From Leucaena leucocephala (lineage: Eukaryota; Streptophyta; Magnoliopsida; Fabales; Fabaceae), in contig CM073558.1 in the NCBI GenBank assembly GCA_037074615.1, positions 10,354,001 through 10,418,000 on the forward strand: 64,000 bases of DNA. The letters are read 5' to 3'. Made by a program: the position numbers and the translations under genes. The notes beneath the pieces were generated by a model that worked only from the letters and a program-made list of their open reading frames with translations, was not told where the DNA came from and made no database searches. Of the stretch, positions 41,650 through 54,749 are shown one piece after another; position 1 is the first letter of the stretch, and each line of letters starts with the position of its first letter.

Positions 41650-42928
41650 GTATGCCGAAGTGTTCTGAATAGGGGGTATTTATAGAGAAATTTGGGTTGA
41701 AATGGATGGCCAAGATTGATTTGGTTACTATTTGATCTAAAGGCTCACATTTAATCTTGGATTTTACTTTTTCTAAAAAGAATAATTATTACATCATGTG
41801 GGACAGCTCATGGGACACCTAATAGGGTTAGTTGGCGTGTTGCCCATGCAAAGAACCTTCTGGAGAAATTCTAGTCCAATCCGGTACCGATCAGTTCAGT
41901 TTCACAACAACCAGACTGTGTTCTATTCCTAATTTTTTATAATATACCAGGATATGTATTCTATCCTGGAAATTAATGTCTAGGCTTCTCATATCATTGA
42001 AAATGTTATACTGAGTATTTATCTGCCATCCATCCCTTGGGAAATGACCAAAATACCCTTAGTGTCCTTTCCTGCATTGTACTAACCCTAAGGGCAAAAT
42101 CGTCATTTCACACCTCTTTACACTGCCTCAGGGCATATATTGACTCTATATAATCATATTTATACTATGTCCCACGTTTTTGGCCTTTTCATAATAACCA
42201 AAATGACCTCCATCCATCACTGGTACAGTATGGGCATCCAGGGGTATTTTCGTAATTTCATACTTTTCCTGGACTGCTCTGGTCTCTGGCCCACATAACT
42301 GTCCAATCACCTTAATGGGCTTATGATGGCGCCATTTGGGCCTTATTATGGGCTTATTGCTTGTATTGCCTTTATGGCCCAATTCACGTTACAACTCTCC
42401 CGATCCTATTTATCGGGTATTTTATTTCACTGAAAAATCTGGTTTGGCTTCTACAGGATTCCTTTTCCGATTATGTCAATTTTATAAATTCATATATTAA
42501 ATATATGAATTTCCTATAAAGTCTCATATGATTTTTAGATCTAAAAAATATTGTAATAATTCCTTCTGACTTTAGGAATTTATATCAATTAATCGGGATC
42601 TCAAATCAAAATTCTGTGTTGCGTTAAACTGACCAAAATATTTTTGTCTATCTACTGGTAAAATTTGGGTCTGATATGATTCCGGGCATTTTTGGCCTGT
42701 TTTGGCTCAACTTTTCCATATTTACATTTAGGTCCCTTAACTTTTGAATAATTGCACTTTAGTCCCTGAACTTTCCATTAATTGCATTTAGGTCCCTATT
42801 CTTTCCTTAGTTATTAATCCTTCCATTTCTTTTTGTAATATGATACAGTTTATTGCAAGAATCTTATATCTATTGCAGATAAACTATACAGGTACATCAG
42901 GTCAGAAAATTGGGGATATGACAGATTC

Positions 42929-43654
42929 ATTCCCCTCGATAATTAGATGGGGTGTCGTAGCTCCTCAATAAACAATTGGGGCATATTCCTCGATAAACTG
43001 GTGGGACAAAAGTCAACCATCGAGCTCCAATGAAGATTATGCCACGTGGTAGAAATACAACTCAATCATCACCCATCTCCAATGCATAATTCTCAAAATA
43101 ATCATATTAATCAAAATCTCAATATATAACAAGTTTACAATCTCAATTCAAACTCTCTAATTTAAACATTAAATTCCACAAGATTATTTTTAATAAAAAT
43201 AATCAAAAAAAATTCTCAATATAATTATATTAATATGAATAGATTTATATATATATCAAATCACTCACAAATACCATATTAGCACACACAAGTAGAAAGT
43301 TGTTACCTTCTTTGGGCATAGAAAATGGAATGAGAGAAATGACTAAAAAGAGAAGAGCCACCTCAATAATTAAGTCTGAGGAATAACTCAGGGCCTTAAC
43401 TTTATTTATAAAGCCGTAACAATAATTTAAATTCAAATCCATATTTAAATCTGTAATCAAATCCTAATAATTCCCTAACTAATAATAACAATCAAATCAT
43501 AAAATTTGAAGTTAAGAAAATCCATATATCATATTTTATTAAAAATACTAAAAATATTAAAATATAATAATTTAATTAGATAATATTTTGAAGTTATTGA
43601 TAAATAATATTTTTAATTTTACTTAAATATAAGTATAAAAATTAGGAAGTTATA
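42929..43654 (-). repeat. Lower (3') LTR of outer element, part 3
   Basis: Matches about 45151-45871 throughout, including 'ccacgtggtagaaatacaactcaatc' as two shorter identical runs, and ends 'ggaagttata' opposite 'gggatgttaca'. A short part 2 (38054-38092) lies between the CACTA and the solo LTR. Confidence 0.82.
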
Positions 43655-44320
43655 ATTCTTCTATCTTTTTAGGAATTTTATCCCCAAAATTCAGTAGAAA
43701 GCGTCCTTATTTTATTTTTTAATAGTTTATCTAATCTTACACCATATCTCCCGTCCTAAGGATGCAACCTTCCTTAATAGTCAAGTACTATATAAAGCAA
43801 TTTTTATAAACTAATAGGGAATAATATGTGTGAATAATGTATATTATTACTACTATGCAATGCAATATGCAAGAAGATGTTACCATACACAAATATTAAT
43901 TACGAGTATTTAATTACAAAAGATGAACAACAACTTTATGAGAATTTAAACAATTTATATGATTACTTTAAATTTTATTCTAAATATTAAAACAAATTAA
44001 ATAACTTACAAAATAAATTTGAAAAGTTTCCAAAAATGTTAAAATAGTCAAATCTCATAAATAATTAAAATGGTACATAAATTAATTTGGTAGTCAAATA
44101 TTCATTTTTTGAAAAACTATTTATGGAATAAAACGTAATTAAACCAAACAAAATAATCAAATGTTTTATTGAACAACTTTTTGGACATTCAACAAAAATG
44201 TTTTAAAATAAAATAGAGTCTAACATTTTTTTTAAACACAAATGACGAACACAGAAAGCCATAATTCTAAAAAAATAATCCAAACATAAATCCTTTAAAA
44301 AAATGCCTAACATTGAATTG

Positions 44321-44353
<33 letters not shown>

Positions 44354-44480
44354 TAAAATAAAAAAGACCCTGAAGAAAAAGGGTAAACTTTTCTTCTTCT
44401 TCTTCTCGTTTTATATTATTTTTTTACAATAAAATAAATTCATAATATATAATAAAAATTTAGGAGAATATGGAACCTAA
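43655..44480 (-). other. Internal region of the outer LTR element
   Basis: About 830 bp of very AT-rich sequence without a coding frame. Contains an (AT)n run at about 44323-44348 and a CTT run near 44391. No gag or pol motif. Confidence 0.5.
44323..44348. repeat. (AT)n microsatellite
   Basis: Uninterrupted AT dinucleotides over about 26 bp inside the outer element's internal region. Confidence 0.85.
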
Positions 44481-44492
44481 GCTCTAATATCA
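44481..44492 (-). promoter_or_regulatory. Degenerate primer binding site of the outer element
   Basis: Minus-strand TGATATTAGAGC differs from the tRNA-Met PBS TGGTATCAGAGC at two positions and lies three bases from the upper LTR. The differences are C-to-T or G-to-A type. Confidence 0.6.
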
Positions 44493-44495
44493 AAT

Positions 44496-45871
44496 TATAA
44501 AATTCTCCTAAAATGTAACTATTATTAATTATTTAGACCTATTTTGTACCAATATAATTTAACAATAGTAATATAAATGAATTTAGTTTATTTCAAGAGA
44601 CTTAACTATAGTAGAAAAGAGTTTAACTAAAATCTAAATGTATTTTACCATAGTTATAAAAAGGTTTTCCTTAAAATATAAATAAGGTAATAGGATATAT
44701 GAGTATGCAAAATAAAATATATAGTGGTAATATACAAATATTCTACATATACTTTCAAAGGGGAAGACTATACAATTAATATATGTTTAATCACGCCTAT
44801 GATATTTTTCCTAGGGTCCGAAGATAAGATTATCACCTGAAAAATGTTAATAATAATAGGGTGCGATAAACGTCTCAGTAACTATCAATCCTACTCATTA
44901 TGCATAATAATATGTGCTCATGAGGTGTCAAGTGGGACCTCACAAAGTATAATATATACAAAATAATATATTATTATAATAAAATCAAATGAATAACCCA
45001 TTCAAGTTTCTTCTCTCAAACCAATCAAATCGCCTTATTCATGATGATCGAACCCATAGGCTAGTGATAACAGACTACTTAAAAACTAACTGATCAAGTG
45101 GTGGATAGGGCAAAATCCACATAGCACCTAATCGGACCATAGATTCATTCCCCCTCAAAAAATAGATGGGGTTGTCGCGGCCCTTTGATAAACAAGTGTG
45201 ACATGTCCCTCGACAAACTGGTGGGACAAAACCAACCAATAACCTCCAATTGAGGCTATACCACGTGGTAGAAATACAACTCAATCTTCACCTATCTCTA
45301 ATGTATAATTCTCAAAATAATCATATTAATCAAAATCTCAATTGATAACAAGTTTATAATCTCAATTCAAACTTTCTAATTTAAACATCAAATCCCACAA
45401 GACTACTTTTAATAAAAAAATTCTCAATATAATTATATTAATATCAACAGATTTATATATATATATATATCAAATCACTCACAAACACTATATTAGCACA
45501 CACAACGAGTATAAAATAGTTACCTTCTTTGTGCATAGGAAAGGGAATGAGAGAAATGACTAAAAGAGAAGAGCTTCCTCAATAATCAAGTCTGAGGAAT
45601 AACTCAGGACCTTACATCTATTTATAAAGCCATAATAATAATAATTTAAATTAAATCTATATCTAAATCTGAACTCAAGTACTAATAATTCCCTAACTAA
45701 TAATAACAATCAAATCATAAAATCTTAAGTTAAGAAAATTTAGATATCACATTTTATTAAAAATAATAAAAATAGTAAATTATAATAATTTAATTAGATA
45801 ATATTTTTAAGCTAGTGATAAATAATATTTTTAATTTTACTTAAATATAAGGATAAAATTGGGATGTTACA
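44496..45871 (-). repeat. Upper (5') LTR of the outer element, 1376 bp
   Basis: Minus strand starts TGTAACATCCCAATTTTATC and ends TTTTATA (mutated from TTTTACA, as in the other LTR). A TATAAATA promoter box lies at 45619-45626 on the minus strand, with a matching box near 43401 in the other LTR. Confidence 0.8.
45619..45626 (-). promoter_or_regulatory. TATA box in the outer element's 5' LTR
   Basis: TATAAATA on the minus strand; conserved in the partner LTR despite general divergence. Confidence 0.45.
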
Positions 45872-46193
45872 GCCCTCGTGTCATGAACAACAACAATAAC
45901 ACTTTTGAACTAAGTATTCTTTATGTTGCTATTATTGTTTATGCTTTCCTATAACATTTTGAAAACCTCTTAGAGCTTTTGAAATGTCATTTCTATTATA
46001 TTTTTGGTCGAGCTTTAGTCTTCTTTTAAATTATGAAGGTGTGCTGAGATTGTGGTTGGTATATGTAACATCAATATGAAAAGCTATGAACAAAATTTAC
46101 AGAGGAAGGCTTATCTATAGTGTAATTTGATGAAATGTCAACCTGTAGTTTATTCTTACACTTGTTTATTGGATCTTTAAAAATGAATTTCAG
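45872..46193 (+). other. Intron-like sequence before the 46194 exon
   Basis: No coding frame. It ends in the acceptor ttttaaaaatgaatttcag. It begins at the boundary of the outer LTR element. Confidence 0.35.
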
Positions 46194-46353
46194 GAATTTT
46201 TAGGTTTGGTCCAGTCAACTTGTTTTGGAGAACTCACTATGACAAAGAAATGATTTTGTTTTTAGTATACCTTAAGGAATTTGTAGAGTTTGCCAATTCT
46301 AAGGATCAGGAGAATAACATTCCACTTGAGAAGTGTTTCAAATTGCCTTATAA
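46194..46353 (+). pseudogene. Exon-like piece of an unrecognised gene
   Basis: A 160-nt open segment lies between a consensus acceptor (aatttcag) and donor (gtaagt). It reads IFRFGPVNLFWRTHYDKEMI, then LFLVYLKEFVEFANSK and PLEKCFKLPY. The composition is that of a folded protein, not chance. I cannot name the family. It lies about 590 bp upstream of the second exon-like piece on the same strand, so both may come from one gene whose other parts are missing or displaced by transposons. Confidence 0.5.
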
Positions 46354-46435
46354 GTAAGTTCTATCACATGCTACAGTGGCAAACAATGGGGGTATTTGTT
46401 CCCAAATTAGTGGGGGACCCAAAAGAACCCACTTG

Positions 46436-46735
46436 GTGGGAAAATCAACTCAAACATGAAAGAATGACAACACCCTTGTGAAAGAATAACAACTTGGGTG
46501 CTTTTATTTCTAGTTAATTGACAAATGATTTACATGATTTTAAACAATTACAACTCCGTAGGGAAAGAATAACAACTCCAGTAAAAAGGCATCTCTTAGA
46601 AAAAAATAACAACTGGGGGCATTAGTTCCCAACAACTAGAATTAACCAAAAACATGCAATTAGGAAGGAAAATAAAAACTTTACCACGAAGGAATGACAA
46701 CTCCACAGTAAATGAATAACAATTTTGGAACATTT
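46436..46735 (+). repeat. Dispersed AATAACAACT-type repeat, copy 2
   Basis: The first 200 bp are the inverted match of 5063-5272. Later words 'gaaggaatgacaactcc' and 'aatgaataacaa' continue the pattern. It lies between the two exon-like pieces, apparently inside the intron. Confidence 0.6.
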
Positions 46736-46944
46736 CTTCCTAGCTAATTGATCAATGTGCTCACCATAGATTAGAGAAATCTTTGATTGTGACCATATCC
46801 TTAATACCTCTTATCCCAAGTTTGAAATTGGGATTTTGGCTTGCATTTGTAGGTATGTAGAAGTGAATATGGATTATGTAGCTATTGTCTGGTCATTATT
46901 TGTTTGATTTCTTTGACTTTTGTTTTCCTTTTGGGGGTTCATAG

Positions 46945-47067
46945 GTAGAAACAGGAACCTTTAAAAATCACATTTCTCTAGACGTCACTTTACCTCCAGT
47001 TGATTCTATTCAATATGAACAGTGGGCAAATCTACCTCAAGAAGTACTTCAGTTATTTGTTGCTTAA
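46945..47067 (+). pseudogene. Exon-like fragment, copy B (paired with 24742-24825)
   Basis: The acceptor 'gttcatag' is followed by a 40-codon frame ending in TAA: VETGTFKNHISLDVTLPPVD, then SIQYEQWANLPQEVLQLFVA. The last words resemble the start of an F-box-like helix (W-LP-EVL), but this is too short to trust. Upstream intron of about 85 bp also matches copy A. Confidence 0.5.
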
Positions 47068-47454
47068 TTGCTACAATTGTAACTCTTTATTGTCATATGT
47101 TAAGCTACTACGAAATCATCCTTCACATCAGGATCAAGTGTTGTCCATCCCAGGTGCAAAGACTCTAGCATGAACAAGAAAATAGTGACTACTTCTGTGT
47201 AATTAGGATTTTGACAATTACTAACAAATCATGTTATCAAACAAGTTTAAGAAATGTAACATTTTTATATTGTTAATTAAATAATTTAATTTTGTTCAAT
47301 CATATGGTGTGCTATTTCGTTGCTTGGTTAGGCAAGAAATTTGACAATTGCAATATAAAAAATGAAAACAGGTGTGTGAAACAATAATAGCTACTCACAT
47401 AAGGCACTAGTGATAGCATCCCAAGACCTGGAATAGACCAAAGTAGTTCCCGTG

Positions 47455-47520
47455 TGGGTGGAAAAATAACAACTCCACCACCAGGAAATAATAACTCCAT
47501 AGTGAATGAATAACAACCAT
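47455..47520 (+). repeat. Dispersed AATAACAACT-type repeat, copy 3
   Basis: Reads 'ggaaaaataacaactccac', 'aggaaataataactccatag' and 'gaatgaataacaacca', a close match to the array units at 62912-63240. The long LTR element at 47581-62786 lies between them, so it probably interrupted one array-bearing sequence. Confidence 0.6.
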
Positions 47521-47580
47521 GCATATTTCATACAAGGATTTTGGGAGACACAGGAATCCACTAGGCACAAAAGTCCAACA

Positions 47581-50500
47581 TGTCGTATCCTTATTTTCAA
47601 CCTCAATTATACTCATTCATAAGTCATTCGAACCAATTACATAGCCTTTTGCTTTAGAAATATTCATTTCCAAAAGAATTGCTCTAGGGTACTGTTCACT
47701 TTTACTATTCATTTGGTAATTCCAGAGCATGTACCCTTCTTTGAAAATTCATAATTAAATGTAGAAAAATTGAAATAGGGTGATTCAAATTTCTAATGAA
47801 ATCTCTTTCATTGAAATTTGAGAAAAAAAATATAAAACTGAGGTTCCATTGTCCCAATGAAATCAGTTTATTCGTTGAAAAATACTATTCATTTGGTAAA
47901 ATCTGGAAGTTCCAGTTTCTTTGCCATAACTTCAAAAATTCATTTCTCTTTCGTTACTTGTCCAAATGAATTGTGTTAACTATAGAGTTAAAGATCTAGA
48001 CATCCTATTTAAGATCAAAAAATTTCATGGAAAACCTCAGTTATTTTCTAGACGAAATTAACATCAAAACGTTACTGCCTCAAATTGCTTACTTTATCTC
48101 TATTCGAAATTGTAACTCTAACTTTGGAAAATCATAACAATTCGAATACTTGTCCAATTGAGGCGTTCTTGGTGTTCATTTAAATCTCTGTATCTTAACT
48201 ATTATCATGCCATATTTCAGGTTCAAACTCTTTGGCTAAGGCATCTTAATCATCATCACACCATTACGGCCTCAGAACGTAATTATAGAATCATGCATCA
48301 TACATACTATCATATTCTTCTATAGTGTCATGTAAGCAATATAACTTATTATACAAGTTCACCCATGCACGTTTAATCCTTTTCCTTGTCAATATCCAGC
48401 TACTATAACATGGTTATGCATATGAAAAGAATGAGATTTCATGGAAATCCGAATAGCAAGTTACACAAACCATAATATCATACATGATTAATTGAATGCT
48501 TAACATGTTATCATGAGATGGGAGCTACTTCATAATGGTACATAAGCAAACTCTAAGATGTATATTGTCATGACATAACTTGCAAGGAGTTACAATCATT
48601 CATACTTCATCATCAACATGATGACACATTCTCATGCTCAACCAAACACCATAATCAACAAGCAAGCGAGCAATCAAACAAACATGAAACTATAGTTAGG
48701 TATTCTTGCTACCTCTTAGCTATCCTTGTCAAGGTCTTCTTGAAATGCTTTCCTTCCTTTACAAAGGTCAAAACCTAGCCATTATAAAGTAATATCAAGT
48801 TACAACTCAACTTGAACATAAAACTAAGACTAGATTTTCACTAGTTTCCATTCTTTCTCTACTTTATGTTTCATACTTCCATCTTTCCAAAATAAATTCT
48901 CATGGTTCATTCCCATATAAATTTTCATGTAGAATCCAAATATGAAGCTAGAATTTTCAAAATCAAATCATGTCACAAGCTGCTATTCTTGACCGAATCA
49001 AAACCCTTGTTTTCCAAAAATTCATATTTTGATTCTAATGCTTCCAATACTTGTTCTCCTACTTTATCCCCACACAATTTTCCATTTTAAACTCATCAGA
49101 AGCATCAAAATCAGGAAATTCTAACATATGAACAGTGTCATGCATAGTAGCAGCCATGAACACAAACTTCTAACTTCATGCATACTTAGATTCCCAAGCT
49201 TATACCACTTGATTCTAGTTTGTTTTAGCTTATCTATACTATCCATAACATAAAAATCATATTCTAACCATATATGGACAGCACTTCCAGCAGCAATCAC
49301 AAGGGAAATAAGGCATAAAAACCCTTAAAATCAAGAGCTAGCTTGCCAGTATAAAGCTCAAGATCAAGGGAGATAATTACCTTGCTTATTGCTCCAAGTT
49401 ATGTGCTTATTTCTTGGTTGAATGTCAATTTTGCAAGAGTTTCCCCATGGTTCCAAGGGCTTCCAAATAAGGTCTAAAATGAGGGGGTATTTATAGATAA
49501 ATTTGGGTGGAATGGATAGCCAAGATTGATTTGGTTACTATTTGATCTTATAGTCCATATTCATTCTTGAACCAAACTTGCCCTAGAAGCCTCCCTTATT
49601 ATGCCATCCATTACATCATTTAAGGTCATATTTGACTATAAAAAGTAAAATATACTAATAGGCAAAGTTCCAGTCTAGTCTAGTACCGATCGGAGCAGTT
49701 TCACAAAAACTAGACTATTTTCTGTTCCTAATTTTTATAATATTCCAGGATATGTATTCTGTCATGGAAATCAATGTCTAGGTTTCTCATACCATTTCAA
49801 TTGTTATACTGAATATTTTTCTGTCATCCATCCCTTGGAAAATGACCAAAATACCCTTGGTGTCCTTTCTTGCACGATATGAACCCTAAGGGCATAATTG
49901 TCATTTTACCCCATTTGTACTACCTCAAAGCATATACTGGCTCTAACTAAGCATATTTATACTATATATCACGTTTTTAGCCTATCCAAAATGACTAAAA
50001 TGCCCTCTATCTATTACTTGTATAATATAGTCATCTAGGGGCATTTTCATAATTTCACACATTTCCTACACACTGGCCCCTTCTACTAATGAACTGGTAT
50101 CACGGGTTTTGGCCCCTCCTTGGCGTCATCATAGGCCCAAATCTGAGGTCATCTAAGCTCATTCTATCCAGGTTTACTTATTGCTAAGTTTTATAATCGG
50201 ATAACGGGTATTCTCAAACTCCTGTCAAAATTCACTAATATGGGGATAAGTTTTCATATAGAGCTCCTTCTGGGGTTCTGTCAAATTCATGACATCTAAT
50301 GTCATGGGGCACACCTTCTTATAACTTTTCCACTTATACCTGAGATCCATGAGATATGATAAAATTTTAGATAACTTTCATACTATCAGATAAATATCCA
50401 CTATCTAGAACCCTATTAAAATTTCTATATTATGCTAGATTAATTAGCATAACTTTCTCTATTTACTGATAAAATATGGGACTATTATACTTTCAGGAAG

Positions 50501-50785
50501 TTCTAAGCCTTTTTTGGCTGAACTTTTCTATAATTATATTTTGGTACCTGACTTTTTGCTTAATTACATTTAAGTCCCTAAACTTTTAGAAATTACCACT
50601 TTTGGCCCAACTTTTGTTTCTACTTTAACTTTTGGCCTCCAACCTTTTCTAATTTTTGTTTAGGTCCCTTTCTTTCTTCAAGACTCATTTAACCTCTATT
50701 ATTTCTTCTGATCATCATCATAATCCTTTCTAAACCTCTTTCCACTATCAGTACTATACAGATAGGGAAAATTCAGGATATGACA
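47581..50785 (-). repeat. 3' LTR of the 15.2-kb element
   Basis: Plus-strand ends TGTCGTATCC and GGATATGACA. The TATA box (TATAAATA, minus) is at 49489-49496, and donor-like AAGGTAATTATC lies just downstream in transcription at about 49372-49383. A further donor-like block GAGGTAGCAAGAATACC is near 48698-48714. Confidence 0.9.
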
Positions 50786-50798
50786 TTTTTACCCCCTT
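50786..50798 (-). promoter_or_regulatory. Polypurine tract of the 15.2-kb element
   Basis: Minus-strand AAGGGGGTAAAAA abuts the start of the 3' LTR. Confidence 0.8.
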
Positions 50799-51412
50799 AA
50801 AATAAATTTTGTCCTCAAAATTTACTTGGTACCTTAGTCAACAATCGTGGATAGACATACTTTTATCATTTTATGACTAAGGATTGAGGTCTTTATCTCT
50901 CATCTTTTATCTTGACATCTTAGCGGAGTACCTTTCATATCCGTAAATCTTCGTATCTTTAGTATTATTACTTTTCTCTTATTCTGAATCAACTCAATCA
51001 GAGTTGAATGGTACCTTACTATGTACTTTCTTCATTGTTTTGCATCTATTTGTATATGGACTTTTCACTATACTGGACTTATGAGTAGTGTCCATTTCTT
51101 TCATGTAAAACTCTCGCGAATACTGCTATATTTTGAAGTTTATGCTAACTACTCATTGTACTTCTTAGTACAATAACTTATTACTCATCTAAGTATCTAG
51201 CAGAATTCTTTAACATCCGCAAACATCACCTCTTACATTCGTACCATCGTACTTCTTATCATCCTTAATAACTTGTCATAATACAGAAAGAGAATTTATG
51301 TCATTATTCTTTCTTTACTTTACTACTAGATAAGAGCATATAGGAGCACATACTCTAACATGCATAATGCCTGGCCAACATATTGCAGGACTACATACTT
51401 GCCCATGAATGC

Positions 51413-51506
51413 AAAGCTCTAACATTAGAGCTCAAGCTTTCCTTTTCTTAATATGCACAGCTCTAACACTCGAAACTTACACAGTTCTAACACTTGGAGC
51501 TTTAGC
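51413..51506. repeat. Short array of AGCTCTAACA-type units
   Basis: Units such as 'aaagctctaacattagagct', 'cagctctaacact', 'cagttctaacacttggagct' occur at 20-40 bp spacing in the internal region of the 15.2-kb element. Confidence 0.5.
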
Positions 51507-51680
51507 ATATTTTACAAATATAACATAATATAATGACTGGAATTTTATGCAAGGAGTGAAAGCTCTCACTTGCTACCTCATTTGTAACATAGTACTTAAT
51601 ATCTTATCCCTTTCAAAAAGGGAGCCTCTCTATCTGTTTATAAAGCTAGCTATAAAGCCACTTCATATTATACTTCTTGA

Positions 51681-51790
51681 TACATATTTCTCATTATGTA
51701 TCATATTTCATATCTCTCATAATGTATCTCAGTAAGTATCTTTCATAACATATCTCATTATGTATCTTTTATGCCGTATCATGGCATATC
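51681..51790. repeat. Short array of (tat)ctcattatgtatc units
   Basis: Five to six degenerate copies of 'catatctcattatgtatc' at roughly 20-bp steps. Non-coding; in the internal region of the 15.2-kb element. Confidence 0.55.
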
Positions 51791-54749
51791 TGGCCAATTC
51801 TGACTACATCATGGTCTATCTTGCCATATCATAACGCATTATTAAATACCATATGGCTAACATTCTCTTTAACTTAGGACTTTGCTAGTTTTAAGAAAAT
51901 TCTTTTAAATATTTCCTTTCAAATCCCTTTCATTTGGACTTGACATAAGGGTTCTAGCCTCTTACTATTCATAACCATTTTCTAACTTTTCATATCTCTT
52001 TTTATCATCCTACATAACTTTGTGTATATATGCCAAACTTCTTGTGGCATTTACATCCTTTTCATCACTTTCCAAAAGGTTACCCATCATTGGGCTACTC
52101 TTGCCTAAGCACGCTTAACTAAAAATTACAGATATAAATCTGAAGTACTGGTACTAACAGGCTCTAATCCTACTACTCTACTATCTTAAACCCTTCTTAT
52201 ACTATCTCTCTTAGGTCTATCTGGCCTACTAATCTCTTTATCCTCATCTAGAGGATCTATTAGTCTCTCATTCTTATTCTCTATAATCTCATCATATGGA
52301 TCCCTTTATTCTTTTCCTTTTCCTTAGGAATAATATCTACAGATTCATAAACATCCGTTATTCAGGACTAAAAACTTTAACTTTGGTTAACAACTTTAAC
52401 TTTAATCATTTAGTCCCTGTTGCGTGTATGTAGATTTTGAGTTCAGTCCCTAATAGTAATAAGGCTATCTAAATTAACATCATGGGTACTCTCTCTGTTA
52501 TGAGTTAACCAACTTGTGAAGCTTCTATACCTTAACCTTTTCCTTGGTATTCGTCCTTCCAAAGATATATTGTACTTATAGCTCATTACTTTCTTTCTCT
52601 AGGCTTGATCTACTGTGACCTTCGGGATCTACTGCGATCAACCGTAAGCCTTTTCAGGATCTAACTGCGACCATATGAGCCATGCTAGGATCTAACTACA
52701 ATCCTCCAGAATGTACTGTGATTCCGTTATACTGTATTCTCATCTCTAGAAGACCTAAACTAACGGACAAAGTTACAAGGTTAGTCACTTCCACATAGTT
52801 GTTAACTCAACAAATAATTCCCCAAAAATGATCACAGAAGCCAATATTATCTACTAGGACTTTACTCATTTCCTCTATCACTCAGGAATTTCATATATCA
52901 TTCCCTTCTTTCATAACTTGACTATGTCCATTACTGTAGAGAGTTATATAGGCTCTACCATACACACATCCCTCATAATATGCTCATTTTATGGCTCTAT
53001 CTCAAGAGCAATATGACTATATTGCAAGACCAATCTAGTTCTATTGTAAAAATTTTAACTTCTATTGCCTAAACACTTATCCCTTTCAGAGCTACATCAT
53101 ATTTCATAAATGCTTCTCATTTTATTTCATATTCATAGCATATTATTCATATATCTTATCCCTACTAAATGGATAAGTCTTGAGTACTGTAATCATTTAT
53201 CTATAGATTTACTATTAGTCCAGATCTTTAATCTCATTCCCTACCCAATCGACTATCATTGTTTGATAATAAATTCTCATTCTATTCTTTGGGCATTAAC
53301 TAGCTAACTGTCTTGTTTATCACTTTGCTATTGCTTTTCTATTGCTTTATCATTAACAAGTTGAATTATTTAATTGCATGCCGTATGGCATGGGAGCACA
53401 TAACTTTCTTATTTGGTATACTCTACTCTGTATGTACTACGTGAGGGGAGTATTCATTTATCATAGTATACACTAACATGCATGTCATCATTTGACAACT
53501 GTGAGGAGATACCCCTATTCATCCTAACATATGGCAACATAAGTCATATCCCCATCGCATAGATTTGCTCAACCATTCCTTATACTCACATTGCAATTAA
53601 CAACCAACTAGCTAAGCCTTAAAGCACTATGTTCCTTTATCAGCTTACTGTCAGGTCTTGCTTATCTATTTCGAAACCCAAGTACTTGCTTGTTTCACTT
53701 AAGCTGCCACGCTATTTTCTTATTAGGTATAGACTCAATCCTTCTTTATGCTTTCTTACATAGGGAATAGGGAGTCACTTTATCTTTAAATCTGTGGCTA
53801 CCTTACTTCCTTTAAACATCATAACTACTTTCTCTTATCTTGCATACTTCTTTTTCTAGTAATCCTCAAGAAATTTCTGAGGCAATTTTATCTTTAGCCT
53901 ACCTCTCCAATATCCTATTAATTTATTTAGGAATATGAGATAACTTATCACATAGGCCATTTTATGTTACTAGGCTATATCCATTCTATCATATCATCTC
54001 TTATCGCCTGTAAGACTTCTGTGTCTCTAGCCTGAAGGATTTATATGTCCTTGGCCTCACTGTAATCCATAACTGAGTCAGCTATTTTCTTGTAGCCAAC
54101 TGAGGAAGGGTCTGGCTTATATCTCTATGCCATTCATACTTTTAAGTTTTCCCCTTATCCTCCTAGATTACTAACAGGCGAGAAAGTATCTCTCATTAAG
54201 CCTTAATATTTATGTGGATGAATTTGGCTAAGTATTCATCAAAGGGTTTCTCTTTCCCTTGCACTAACCCTTAGCCTTATGCTCATCTCTATCTCGTATA
54301 GAGTAACTTCTATATCTCTCTATTATCTCTCAATTCTTTCTGTCCACAAGTCTCAGTTGGACTAGACTGAGGTTCTTTTCTAGCACTACTACTTTTGTTC
54401 TCTAGGGTTCTCTATCCTAGGTGTGCTAAGTTACTGTCTTTTTATGATGGGATCCCTCTGTTTTGGGAACATGAACTTTCTATCTATTAGCCATCACATC
54501 TTTAACCTTAAGCCACATACTAGGCTCATTTCTAGGCAAGTCTTAATCTGACTTTAATTCTTTCTAAATGTAGATCTACTCCTGATGATTATATGGAGGA
54601 TCTATTTTTGAACATTTTCATAAACTGATCTTCTGTACCTTAGTACCTCGCATTGTTTAGCTTGCTTACACATTGATCTCAGTCTCTGATTGATAAACTT
54701 CAGTGAGGTTATCATCTTTATTCTTATCATCAGGTCTCTATGTATTATA

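Larger units (their letters stand above)
38093..42923 (-). mobile_element. Solo LTR of the long-LTR family, perfect TSD, interrupted
   Basis: The minus strand begins TGTCATATCCCCAATTTT at 42923 and ends GGATGTGATA at 38093. Perfect duplication GATTC flanks it (38088-38092 and 42924-42928). After removing the inserted 1676-bp LTR and its 5-bp duplication it is 3150 bp, matching 3115-3277 bp for the other complete copies. It sits about 40 bp from the CACTA insertion within the same outer LTR. Confidence 0.92.
25180..45871 (-). mobile_element. Outer LTR element of the nest (1.38-kb LTRs, non-coding)
   Basis: The upper LTR is 44496-45871. The lower LTR is split into 25180-25791, 38054-38092 and 42929-43654 by a CACTA and a solo LTR. 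Summed, the lower LTR is 1377 bp against 1376 bp for the upper. Minus orientation follows from a degenerate tRNA-Met PBS next to the upper LTR. The internal part is only about 840 bp and has no coding frame, so it is non-autonomous. The two LTRs differ at many sites, so it is old. Possible target duplication ACCAT versus GCCCT is poor, and the element ends are inferred partly from LTR comparison. Confidence 0.75.

Noticed and set aside
43245..43460. Short minus-strand frame in the outer element's LTR
   Set aside because: It lies within an LTR copy whose partner does not keep the frame.
25175..45876. Target duplication ACCAT/GCCCT for the outer LTR element
   Set aside because: Only three of five bases match, so it is not used as evidence for the element ends.
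46290..46481. 63-codon frame overlapping the exon-like piece at 46194
   Set aside because: It is in a different frame from the better exon between consensus splice sites.
51547..51735. 62-codon frame in the 15.2-kb element
   Set aside because: Falls in low-complexity tandem sequence with no protein-like composition.
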